Both the position numbers and the translations under genes were made by a program. A stretch of DNA of 64,000 nt, taken from the NCBI GenBank assembly GCA_017889585.1, contig JAGFZX010000009.1, positions 27,043-91,042 of the forward strand. The letters run 5' to 3'. The notes beneath the pieces are model-generated. The model worked only from the letters and a program-made list of their open reading frames with translations. It was not told where the DNA came from and made no database searches. This DNA is from Bacillota bacterium (GTDB lineage: Bacteria; Bacillota; Negativicutes; DSM-13327). Of this stretch, positions 1 through 7,248 are shown one piece after another; the first letter of the stretch is position 1; every line of letters begins with the position of its first letter.

Positions 1-687
1 CAGACATTGTCTTTTAGCCTCCAGTTGTTTTCTTCTCTCAATGTACTCATCATATTTAGAACTTTGCCGCGCAGTATTACTTGCTGCCATTTCATGCAAA
101 ACTCGCTCTGTCTGAGCAATAAGATTCTTAATATGTAACTCTAGCAATTTTGGCTTATTATCCCATAATATCATACCTATATCATACATGATAGGCTCCG
201 TTATTAGGCCTACCCCTTGTTCCGCTACAACAATTTCATATAACCTGCCATCATCTTGAACTAACGCCTCATCGATAATTCTCCATTTATTAGTACTTAA
301 CCAGCGGCGTACCGTAGCAGTTGCCACCATAGGCTGTAAAATTAAACGACTGAGAGTACTTGTTATCTCTGGATTACTGTTCAATATTTCAATAATAGTA
401 CTACCACCCATCCCAGCAATGATTACTGTATCGACTTCCCCTGGAGAAAGCACCGAAAGTCCATCACCAAAACGCACAGAAATTTTATTATGTAGTCCCA
501 AACCTTCAATATTATCTTTGGCTGCCTGATAGGGTCCTATATGAACATCACCTGCTACAGCTGAAATAGCAATGTTCTTTTGCACGAGTTCTATAGGCAA
601 ATAAGCATGATCTGTACCAATATCAGCCATACGTGCTCCCTGAGGCACAAAAGCTGCCAATGCTGCCAATCGTCCACTAAGCTTCAC
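1..687 (-). CDS. trmK: tRNA (adenine(22)-N1)-methyltransferase TrmK, partial
   Basis: The visible 229 codons run off the left edge, so the C-terminus is missing. The family methylates N1 of A22 in tRNA with SAM. The N-terminal half shows the class I SAM-binding motif MADIGTDHAYLPIEL at about residues 20-34, a GD motif in the next strand, and AGMGG further on. The family is usually about 230-240 residues, so only a few residues are probably lost. I chose the GTG start (codon at 685-687) because an AAGGTGA ribosome site lies about 7 nt upstream. The gene sits downstream of sigA with a tRNA operon in between. The sigA-trmK neighbourhood is usual in Firmicutes. Confidence 0.9.
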   Translation of the reverse strand, partial: MKLSGRLAALAAFVPQGARMADIGTDHAYLPIELVQKNIAISAVAGDVHIGPYQAAKDNIEGLGLHNKISVRFGDGLSVLSPGEVDTVIIAGMGGSTIIEILNSNPEITSTLSRLILQPMVATATVRRWLSTNKWRIIDEALVQDDGRLYEIVVAEQGVGLITEPIMYDIGMILWDNKPKLLELHIKNLIAQTERVLHEMAASNTARQSSKYDEYIERRKQLEAKRQCL

Positions 688-772
688 TTTATTCTCACCT
701 TTCTAAGTTATTGCTCAATCATTACTTTTTCCACACTACACCTAAAAAATTTATATTTTATGGCGATATAGC

Positions 773-798
773 AAAAAATGCAAAGCATAGCTTTGCAT
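773..798 (-). terminator. Intrinsic terminator of the tRNA operon
   Basis: On the minus strand ATGCAAAGC pairs with GCTTTGCAT across a 3-nt loop and is followed by a run of six T. It lies just downstream of tRNA-Val and before trmK. Confidence 0.85.
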
Positions 799-810
799 CT
801 CAATATCATA

Positions 811-886
<76 letters not shown>

Positions 887-890
887 GAAA

Positions 891-965
891 TGGTGACCCG
901 TGGGGGAATCGAACCCCCGTTATCGCCGTGAAAGGGCGGTGTCTTGACCGCTTGACCAACGGGCC
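891..965 (-). tRNA. tRNA-Glu (anticodon TTC)
   Basis: Cloverleaf of 75 nt with encoded CCA. The acceptor stem GGCCCGT pairs with ACGGGTC and the anticodon loop CTTTCAC exposes TTC. It is separated from tRNA-Val by only 4 nt. Confidence 0.95.
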
Positions 966-985
966 GTATTTCCTTAAATGAATAA

Positions 986-1060
986 TGGTGGGCCCACCTG
1001 GGATCGAACCAGGGACCAGCCGGTTATGAGCCGGCTGCTCTACCGCTGAGCTATAGGCCC
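986..1060 (-). tRNA. tRNA with CAT anticodon (elongator Met or Ile2)
   Basis: Cloverleaf of 75 nt with encoded CCA. The anticodon loop CTCATAA exposes CAT. The acceptor stem GGGCCTA/TGGGCCC and the body resemble genes annotated as elongator Met in clostridia. A lysidine-modified Ile2 tRNA cannot be excluded from sequence alone. The first base pair is G-C, so it is not the initiator. Confidence 0.9.
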
Positions 1061-1075
1061 GTTTAATGACTAGAA

Positions 1076-1151
1076 TGGCTCCTGGAGTAGGACTCGAACC
1101 TACGACCGATCGGTTAACAGCCGATTGCTCTACCAACTGAGCTATCCAGGA
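1076..1151 (-). tRNA. tRNA-Asn (anticodon GTT)
   Basis: Cloverleaf of 76 nt with encoded CCA. The acceptor stem TCCTGGA pairs with TCCAGGA, and the anticodon loop CTGTTAA exposes GTT. It is the first gene of the operon, about 17 nt after the -10 box. Confidence 0.95.
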
Positions 1152-1168
1152 ATTTTACCAACTTAATT

Positions 1169-1197
1169 AGTATAATCTAATATTAACATTATGTCAA
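1169..1197 (-). promoter_or_regulatory. Sigma-A promoter of the tRNA operon
   Basis: On the minus strand TTGACA (1192-1197), a 17-nt spacer and TATACT (1169-1174) form a near-consensus promoter directly upstream of tRNA-Asn. The tRNA operon is therefore probably transcribed separately from sigA. Confidence 0.85.
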
Positions 1198-1221
1198 TAA
1201 CTTTTTTCTTAAATCATGAAA

Positions 1222-2337
1222 TTACTCTAAAAAGTCTTTAAGCTTTTTGCTGCGACTAGGGTGACGTAGTTTTCTGAGGGCTTTGGCCTCAATCTGACGA
1301 ATACGTTCACGAGTAACACCAAAATGTTGCCCTACCTCTTCTAACGTACGCGCTCGCCCATCATCCAGGCCAAATCTTAATCTAAGGACTTTTTCCTCCC
1401 GTGGAGTCAGTGTATCTAGCACTTCTTCTAATTGCTCTTTTAAGAGCATAAAGGAAGCTGCTTCAGCTGGTGCTTGCGCATCCTGATCTTCAATAAAATC
1501 TCCTAAGTGAGAATCTTCTTCCTCACCAATCGGTGTTTCTAACGATACAGGCTCTTGAGCAATTTTCATAATTTCTCGTACACGCTCAACGCTAATATCC
1601 ATTTCCTTAGCAATTTCTTCAGGCAGCGGTTCACGTCCTAGTTCCTGTAATAATTGCCTAGATACTCGAATCAGCTTATTAATTGTCTCCACCATATGCA
1701 CTGGGATACGAATAGTCCGTGCTTGGTCAGCAATCGCCCGAGTAATAGCTTGGCGAATCCACCAAGTAGCATAGGTACTAAATTTATAACCTTTATTATA
1801 ATCAAATTTTTCAACGGCTTTGATAAGACCTAAGTTGCCTTCTTGAATTAAATCCAAGAACAGCATACCACGTCCAACATAGCGTTTGGCAATACTGACG
1901 ACTAAGCGCAAATTAGCCTCAGCCAAACGTCTCTTTGCTTCTTCGTCACCTTGTTCCATACGCTGGGCAAGCTTAATCTCTTCATCGCCAGTCAGCAAAG
2001 GAACTCTACCAATCTCCTTAAGATACATACGAACAGGATCATCAATACTAATACCATCTGGAATGGTTAAATCAATATCAACTTCATCTGCTGTAATTTC
2101 TTCCTTTTCCAAAATCTCAGGTTCTTCTACTCTTTCAGCATCATCGGGAAGCTCATCAACTATTTCAATCCCTTTGCTTGAAAATACTTCATACATATCC
2201 TCAATTTCATCAGGAGATAAATCCTCACTTTGGAGAGTATCCATGATCTCAGCATAAGTTAACACGCCACCGTGTTTTTTCCCTTTATTCACCAATTTCG
2301 TTACATGTTCACTAGGTACACTCTTTTTTTCTGTCAT
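1222..2337 (-). CDS. sigA: RNA polymerase primary sigma factor SigA/RpoD
   Basis: This housekeeping sigma factor directs core RNA polymerase to -10/-35 promoters. The 371-residue product has an acidic N-terminal region, region 1.2 ([11 protein letters not shown] near residue 100), region 2 with the -10 recognition helix ([18 protein letters not shown] near 180-200), and region 4 ([20 protein letters not shown] near 335-355). An in-frame ATG lies 18 nt further upstream, but its next bases GGAGGAGGGGAG are the ribosome site of the chosen ATG at 2337. The length suits Firmicute SigA. It follows dnaG by about 50 nt, the conserved dnaG-sigA pair of the macromolecular synthesis operon. Confidence 0.97.
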   Translation of the reverse strand: MTEKKSVPSEHVTKLVNKGKKHGGVLTYAEIMDTLQSEDLSPDEIEDMYEVFSSKGIEIVDELPDDAERVEEPEILEKEEITADEVDIDLTIPDGISIDDPVRMYLKEIGRVPLLTGDEEIKLAQRMEQGDEEAKRRLAEANLRLVVSIAKRYVGRGMLFLDLIQEGNLGLIKAVEKFDYNKGYKFSTYATWWIRQAITRAIADQARTIRIPVHMVETINKLIRVSRQLLQELGREPLPEEIAKEMDISVERVREIMKIAQEPVSLETPIGEEEDSHLGDFIEDQDAQAPAEAASFMLLKEQLEEVLDTLTPREEKVLRLRFGLDDGRARTLEEVGQHFGVTRERIRQIEAKALRKLRHPSRSKKLKDFLE

Positions 2338-2390
2338 TTTACTCCCCTCCTCCATTGGTCATCCCAATCAAGGCTTAGTTTATTTTTTGA

Positions 2391-4196
2391 CTATAAATAA
2401 TGTAGTTTGTTGATTTCATTATTTATTCGCTGACTTTCCGCTAATTCCTGCAAAAATCGACTATCACCCATGCGCTCTAATTCATCAGCTCTGAGCCTGT
2501 GCTGTTCATATAATACTTTCAATTGCGTTAACCTCATACTTTTTATACAATCATCAACCATTTTTATACTATCATCATATTGTATATCGATTAACATAAT
2601 ACGAGATAATTCTGCATTTGCTGCTTCACTTAATAACATTGTCCAAGTAATATCAGCAGTATCCTTTCCCATATTATACTCATTAAATATTAATTTAATT
2701 ATCTCACATCTATGTTCTCCCTGTATTTCTTCAATAGAAAGATTGGTTTGAATATATGATATAAGTGACTTATCTTCACACATCAACCGAATAAGATGCC
2801 TTTCAGCTTGCTCTGTAGCAATTGATGGGGTATTCACAACTACTAGATTAGATATATTCTTCCCCACATTTACATTTTTATCCTTTTTGGAGTTAAATAA
2901 AAATTTACGCACTTCACTGCGTATTGCACTTTCGTCTATAGCTAGCGACTGTGATACACGAGCAATATGAGCATTCACTTCTACAGCGTTATTTGCCTCT
3001 GCTAAAACAGGCACTATTTTGGACACTATGGCCACTTTACCTTCTAAATTGCTATGATCAATACTCTCAAAGGCCTGTTTTATTTGATAATCTAAGAAAT
3101 CGATGGCTTCTTTGATAAGTACTTTAAATTCTTCCGCCCCATGTTTACGAATAAATTCATCAGGATCTTTTCCATCTGGGATTAGAATAACACGAATATT
3201 TGCCCCCATATTACGCAGAATTGACAATGCCCGCAAAGTAGCATTTTGTCCCGCTGCATCGCTGTCATAGGCAAAAAGTATTTCTTCAGCATTACGGAGT
3301 AACATTTTAGCCTGCTCAGGAGAAAAAGCGGTACCTAGGGAACCAACTACATTTTTTATACCAAAGGCATGAGCAGTAATGACATCCATATACCCTTCCA
3401 CCACAATCGCCTGGCCACATTCCTTGATAAACTTATGAGCAGTATCAAAACCAAATAAAATATTTCTTTTATTAAATACAGGAGTCTCTGGCGAATTTAA
3501 ATATTTGGGTTGGCTATCATCAACAACCCTTCCGCCAAAACCTGCGACCCTGCCACGGGCATCGCAAATAGGAAACATGATACGATTACGGAATCGATCA
3601 TAGACGCCATCACCAGAACTTCGCTCCACAGCCAAGCCAGACTTAAGTAAAGTGCCCTGTTCCACACCCCGTCCTAAAAAGGCTTGCCCTAATTTATCCC
3701 AAGCTGGCGGAGCAAAACCGATCTTAAAACTTTCAATAATTTCATTTGTAATACCACGACCCTGTAAATATTCCTTAGCTTGTTTACCATAAGCTGTTTT
3801 AGTCAAACAAGCATAAAAAAAATCTCTCGCCATTTCATTCGCACGATATAGTTTGTTTATTTCCCGTTCCCTAATCAACTCTTGTTCTGTTTTTTCTTTT
3901 TGTGGTAATGGAATATTCATTTTTCGCGCTAAAATTTTCACAGCATCAAAAAAACTAATATTTTCAATTTTCATCAAAAAATTAAATACATTACCCCCAC
4001 TCTGACAGCCAAAACAGTAAAAAAAACCTTTATCTGTTGTTACAGAAAATGACGGAGTATTCTCATGGTGAAATGGACAACATCCCCAATAATTTTTACC
4101 TTTCTTTTTTAAAGGCACATACTCTGATAGAATGCTTACAATATCACATTCTGAGCGCAATCTATCAATAAATTCATCATAAACTGCATCCTTCAT
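2391..4196 (-). CDS. dnaG: DNA primase DnaG
   Basis: DnaG makes the RNA primers for chromosome replication. The 601-residue product has the CHC2 zinc-binding domain at about residues 36-62 (CPFHHE ... FYCFGCQ). The TOPRIM domain follows, with the glutamate motif VVEGYMDV near 265 and the acidic motif FAYDSDAAG near 310. The C-terminal third is less conserved and should contain the helicase-interacting region. The start has the ribosome site AAAGGTGATGTT. It is transcribed toward sigA. The upstream neighbour is the dGTPase-like gene. Confidence 0.96.
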   Translation of the reverse strand: MKDAVYDEFIDRLRSECDIVSILSEYVPLKKKGKNYWGCCPFHHENTPSFSVTTDKGFFYCFGCQSGGNVFNFLMKIENISFFDAVKILARKMNIPLPQKEKTEQELIREREINKLYRANEMARDFFYACLTKTAYGKQAKEYLQGRGITNEIIESFKIGFAPPAWDKLGQAFLGRGVEQGTLLKSGLAVERSSGDGVYDRFRNRIMFPICDARGRVAGFGGRVVDDSQPKYLNSPETPVFNKRNILFGFDTAHKFIKECGQAIVVEGYMDVITAHAFGIKNVVGSLGTAFSPEQAKMLLRNAEEILFAYDSDAAGQNATLRALSILRNMGANIRVILIPDGKDPDEFIRKHGAEEFKVLIKEAIDFLDYQIKQAFESIDHSNLEGKVAIVSKIVPVLAEANNAVEVNAHIARVSQSLAIDESAIRSEVRKFLFNSKKDKNVNVGKNISNLVVVNTPSIATEQAERHLIRLMCEDKSLISYIQTNLSIEEIQGEHRCEIIKLIFNEYNMGKDTADITWTMLLSEAANAELSRIMLIDIQYDDSIKMVDDCIKSMRLTQLKVLYEQHRLRADELERMGDSRFLQELAESQRINNEINKLHYL

Positions 4197-4530
4197 AACA
4201 TCACCTTTTAACCTATCTGCATCACTCAGCCTGTGCGTTGTCCCTCAACCTACTCCATATATAGGGACTAAGAGGTCTGTTTAAGTTTTCTATTAATTTT
4301 AGCATACCCAATATTATTAAAAGAAAATCCAAATTCGATTTTTGACTTATTTCTACACAAAATCCCATAATCCTGCTATAATATCAAGATAAGATGATAC
4401 ATTTTATTTAAAAAGATCATAACTTATCTTTCACAATAACAGTATTCAATATAAATTTTAATTATCCTCTATTTCTTCTTGACAATACTTATTTTATTCG
4501 CTAGTAACAATTTATACTTTCAGACACAGT
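4197..4530. other. AT-rich intergenic region upstream of dnaG
   Basis: No gene is seen in this stretch of about 330 nt between dnaG and the dgt terminator. It should hold the dnaG-sigA promoter, but I found no unambiguous -35/-10 pair. On the plus strand there is a TTGACA at 4479-4484, but the hexamer 17 nt downstream (TAGTAA) is a poor -10. Confidence 0.5.
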
Positions 4531-4570
4531 AAAAAAAGGTAATCGGATCTGAGCTCCGATTACCTTTTTA
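4531..4570. terminator. Bidirectional intrinsic terminator after dgt
   Basis: GGTAATCGGA pairs with TCCGATTACC, with A tracts on one side and T tracts on the other, so it can act on both strands. It begins 5 nt beyond the dgt stop codon on the minus strand. Confidence 0.85.
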
Positions 4571-4574
4571 GGGA

Positions 4575-5570
4575 TTATAGCGTAGTCCACTTTGAAGGGA
4601 TAAATAATTTTTCAAATAAATTAACAGCGTACATATCTGTCAATCCTGCAATATAATCAACAATTGTTACTTCTAGTCCCCACTCCCCTTCACGTTCCAA
4701 ATATTCCTGAGGTAACTTTTCAGGATGGACTATCAAATATTCATATAACTTCTGAATAATATATTTAGCTTTTTTACGATCAGTTTCAAGTTCAACTGAA
4801 TGATAAATTTTTTTAAACATAAACTCACGAAATTCTTCCATAGCATTTTTCACTTTGGATGACATACGTATTTCACTATGCCCCTCTGATGTTTTGATCA
4901 TATCAGCTACCATTACGGTAATCATACTCGAGGGATTCGTCCCGAGTATTTTAGCAACTTTTTCCGGTAAATCAATCCCTTTAATCATGCCAGCCCTAAT
5001 CCCATCATCATAATCATGACATAAATAAGCAATACGATCACCAATACGTACAATATTGCCCTCTAATGTCAATGGCTTGTTGTCACCAGTATGATTTAGA
5101 ATCCCATCTCTTACCTCTATCGTCAAATTTAGCCCTTTACCGTCTCTTTCAATATATTGTACTACTCTCAGGCTCTGTTCATTATGATTATAATGACCAA
5201 TAATCTCCCGCAAGGCATATTCACCGACATGTCCAAAAGGAGTATGCCCCACATCATGTCCTAAGGCAATGGCTTCCGTCAAATCTTCATTCAACATTAA
5301 TGCCCGGGTGATTGTCCGTGATATTTGTGCTACTTCCAGGCTATGAGTCATACGCATACGATAATGATCTCCAGGTGAAATATATACTTGAGTTTTATGT
5401 TTTAAGCGCCTAAATGCCTTACTATGAATAATCCGATCACGATCACACTGAAAAGCTGTACGAAATTCACAACACTCTTCATCTCTTTCACGCACTGCTT
5501 CACGACTCTTGCTGGCAAATGACGATAATATCTTATATTCTTGTCCTTCAATACGCTCACGTATGTTCAC
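4575..5570 (-). CDS. dgt: dGTP triphosphohydrolase-like HD-domain protein
   Basis: Members of this family hydrolyse dNTPs to nucleoside and triphosphate, and act in the cytoplasm. The 331-residue product carries the HD metal-site residues in order: THSLEV, then GHDVGHTPFGH, then CHDYDD. The GTG at 5568-5570 is preferred because AGGGAGGCGATCTT precedes it with proper spacing. An upstream in-frame ATG would add 22 hydrophobic residues not expected in the family and lacks a ribosome site. The gene precedes dnaG-sigA, an order known in clostridia. Its exact substrate range cannot be read from sequence. Confidence 0.88.
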   Translation of the reverse strand: MNIRERIEGQEYKILSSFASKSREAVRERDEECCEFRTAFQCDRDRIIHSKAFRRLKHKTQVYISPGDHYRMRMTHSLEVAQISRTITRALMLNEDLTEAIALGHDVGHTPFGHVGEYALREIIGHYNHNEQSLRVVQYIERDGKGLNLTIEVRDGILNHTGDNKPLTLEGNIVRIGDRIAYLCHDYDDGIRAGMIKGIDLPEKVAKILGTNPSSMITVMVADMIKTSEGHSEIRMSSKVKNAMEEFREFMFKKIYHSVELETDRKKAKYIIQKLYEYLIVHPEKLPQEYLEREGEWGLEVTIVDYIAGLTDMYAVNLFEKLFIPSKWTTL

Positions 5571-5592
5571 AAGATCGCCTCCCTTTGTCTCA

Positions 5593-5621
5593 ATTATACA
5601 ATAAATTCCATAGATAGTGAA
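5593..5621 (-). promoter_or_regulatory. Likely dgt promoter
   Basis: On the minus strand TTCACT (5616-5621), a 17-nt spacer and TATAAT (5593-5598) precede the GTG start of dgt. Confidence 0.6.
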
Positions 5622-5640
5622 ATTTATTATTTCCACTATC
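5613..5640. repeat. Operator-like inverted repeat between dgt and lptA-like gene
   Basis: GATAGTG-AAAT ... ATTT-CACTATC forms an imperfect palindrome centred between the two divergent genes. It overlaps the proposed -35 of dgt and lies just upstream of the extended -10 (TGCTATAAT, 5643-5651) of the lptA-like gene. Its role as an operator is inference. Confidence 0.5.
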
Positions 5641-5674
5641 CATGCTATAATATTAACTAAAAGGAGAGATTTGT

Positions 5675-6151
5675 ATGAAAACTAAAATTTTAACTTTCAC
5701 TTTGCTGATCTGCCTAGTATTTACAGCTACTGCCATGGCTGCCAAACCGATCATTAAAGCTGATCAACAATATTTTGATATTAATACAGGACTCTATATG
5801 TTAAATGGAAATGTGTACATAGAAATTAAAAATCGTATTATTACCGCTGGGCAGGCTAAAGTGAGTATGTCTTCATTAGAAGTATGGGGCTTTGGTGGCA
5901 TCACCGTTACTCAGGATGATATTTACTTTACAGGCGATAACGTCTATGTGCATGGCCCCAGTGATCGAGCTACCATTGAGGGAAATATAAATTTTAGTCG
6001 CACAAATATAAAAATTGCTGCTGATCGAGTAGATTATAACTGGCGAGATAAAAATGCTGTATTTAGTGGCAATGTACAAGTTTTACAAAATAATAATTAT
6101 TTTACCGCAGATAGTATAAAATACAATATTGAAACAAATACAATTTTATAG
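5675..6151 (+). CDS. LptA/OstA-like periplasmic protein
   Basis: The 158-residue product begins with a signal peptide (MKTKILTFTLLICLVFTATAMA). The rest is made of short repeated beta-strand units of the OstA/LptA type, such as YMLNGNVYIE, IEGNINF and FSGNVQVL. LptA family proteins bridge the periplasm and carry lipopolysaccharide to the outer membrane, so the gene suggests a diderm envelope. It starts 10 nt after AAGGAGAG. It stands alone on the plus strand between dgt and the PPDK regulator, away from any visible lptB/lptC partner. Another OstA-fold role in envelope assembly is possible. Confidence 0.75.
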   Translation: MKTKILTFTLLICLVFTATAMAAKPIIKADQQYFDINTGLYMLNGNVYIEIKNRIITAGQAKVSMSSLEVWGFGGITVTQDDIYFTGDNVYVHGPSDRATIEGNINFSRTNIKIAADRVDYNWRDKNAVFSGNVQVLQNNNYFTADSIKYNIETNTIL

Positions 6152-6156
6152 AGATA

Positions 6157-6190
6157 AGAAAACCCCCGGAAAAATTCCGAGGGTTTTCTT
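6157..6190 (+). terminator. Intrinsic terminator after lptA-like gene
   Basis: AAGAAAACCC pairs with GGGTTTTCTT and the inner CGGAA pairs with TTCCG. It begins 6 nt after the stop codon. Confidence 0.85.
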
Positions 6191-6210
6191 GCGTAATCAT
6201 AAATTATATC

Positions 6211-6302
6211 ACTTTCTTGATTCCAAAAAGCAGGCACACGATGCTTCAGCGACGATGCGTTGCTGCCTGCGTCTGAGGACTTGGCACAAGCCAAGTCTTT
6301 TC
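6211..6302 (-). repeat. Dispersed intergenic repeat, copy A
   Basis: Read on the minus strand, this contains GCATCGTCGCTGAAGCA and then TGCTTTTTGGAATCAAGAAAGT. It aligns with copy B near 13505-13642, about 40 of 48 positions in the core by hand count. A GC-rich arm with TTGGC/GCCAA pairing lies at its outer end. Confidence 0.6.
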
Positions 6303-6327
6303 TTATATCTAATCTATTGCATATTTG

Positions 6328-7173
6328 CTATTTTGTATGTATTTCGCAAAATTCTCTATCAAGTGTTGCGTTCTTGCATATAATTCCCATTATCTTATTA
6401 GCAGTTTCCTCAATTGCCCTATTTGAGACATCAATAATCGGACATTTTAATTTATACATAATACTTTTAGCATATTCCACTTCTTCTTTAATACGCTCAA
6501 TACCAGCATAACACGATTCAGGATCTAGCCCCATGGACGTAAGTCTTTCTGTACGAATACTATTCAGTTTAAGCGGATCAATAATCAAACCTATAATTCG
6601 CTCAGTAGGAACTTTAAATAGCTGTTCAGGCGGTGATACTTCTGGCACCATTGGGACATTAGCTACTTTTATTTTTTTATGAGCCAAATACATGCTAAGA
6701 GGTGTTTTAGAAGTCCGGGATACTCCAACAAGCACAACATCAGCTTTTAATAAGCCCCAAGGATTTTTGCCGTCATCGTATTTTACGGCAAATTCTACTG
6801 CGGCAACCCGCTTGAAATATTCCTCATCCAATTTATGAATAAGCCCTGGCTTAAGTTTAGGAACTAGGCCTGAAACATTTTGCACCGCATTAATCATTGG
6901 CCCCATAACATCAATAGTAGGGATACCGCACTGCTCAGCCAGTGCCGATAAAGCCGCCCTTAGTTCAGGACCCACTATAGTATGACAAATTACACTGTTA
7001 TGGACGGTTGCTTCCTCAATAATTTTTTCAATTTGTTGTACAGTTTTAATATAAGGAATGCGCAGGATTTCAAAGGAATTGCCGTTAAATTGGCTAGCTG
7101 TAGCCCTAGCGATCATTTCAGCCGTCTCTCCAATTGAATCTGACAAAGCATAAATTATCGGCAACTTAACCAT
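6328..7173 (-). CDS. Pyruvate, phosphate dikinase regulatory protein (DUF299 kinase/pyrophosphorylase)
   Basis: The family switches PPDK or PEP synthetase on and off: an ADP-dependent kinase inactivates and a Pi-dependent pyrophosphorylase reactivates. The 281-residue length is typical. The N-terminus YALSDSIGETAE and the central P-loop-like VLVGVSRTSKTPLS (near residue 150) are family signatures. The start has GGGGAGAGG upstream. It lies downstream of glyS, as in Bacillus where yqfL sits near glyQS. The CBS regulator usually seen beside it (ccpN) is absent here. No PPDK gene is in the window. Confidence 0.92.
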   Translation of the reverse strand: MVKLPIIYALSDSIGETAEMIARATASQFNGNSFEILRIPYIKTVQQIEKIIEEATVHNSVICHTIVGPELRAALSALAEQCGIPTIDVMGPMINAVQNVSGLVPKLKPGLIHKLDEEYFKRVAAVEFAVKYDDGKNPWGLLKADVVLVGVSRTSKTPLSMYLAHKKIKVANVPMVPEVSPPEQLFKVPTERIIGLIIDPLKLNSIRTERLTSMGLDPESCYAGIERIKEEVEYAKSIMYKLKCPIIDVSNRAIEETANKIMGIICKNATLDREFCEIHTK

Positions 7174-7194
7174 AATATCCTCTCCCCTTTGTAC

Positions 7195-7228
7195 TGATGA
7201 AGTACATATTTAAATATGTACTTCATCA
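7195..7228. repeat. Perfect 34-bp palindrome between glyS and the PPDK regulator
   Basis: The half-site TGATGAAGTACATATTT is followed directly by its exact reverse complement. There is no spacer and no following T-run on the minus strand, so it looks more like a protein-binding operator or an mRNA hairpin than an intrinsic terminator. It ends 21 nt from the glyS stop. Confidence 0.8.
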
Positions 7229-7248
7229 TAGGTCCTATATATGAATGA

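Noticed and set aside
1886..2257. Plus-strand frame of 123 codons opposite sigA
   Set aside because: Serine-rich shadow of a well-supported sigA frame.
4479..4570. Possible plus-strand small RNA (TTGACA to terminator)
   Set aside because: The hexamer at the -10 position is poor and the product would be only about 55 nt; the terminator is explained by dgt.
6097..6511. Short ORFs on both strands between the lptA-like gene and the PPDK regulator
   Set aside because: They cover a terminator and a dispersed repeat and lack ribosome sites and protein-like composition.
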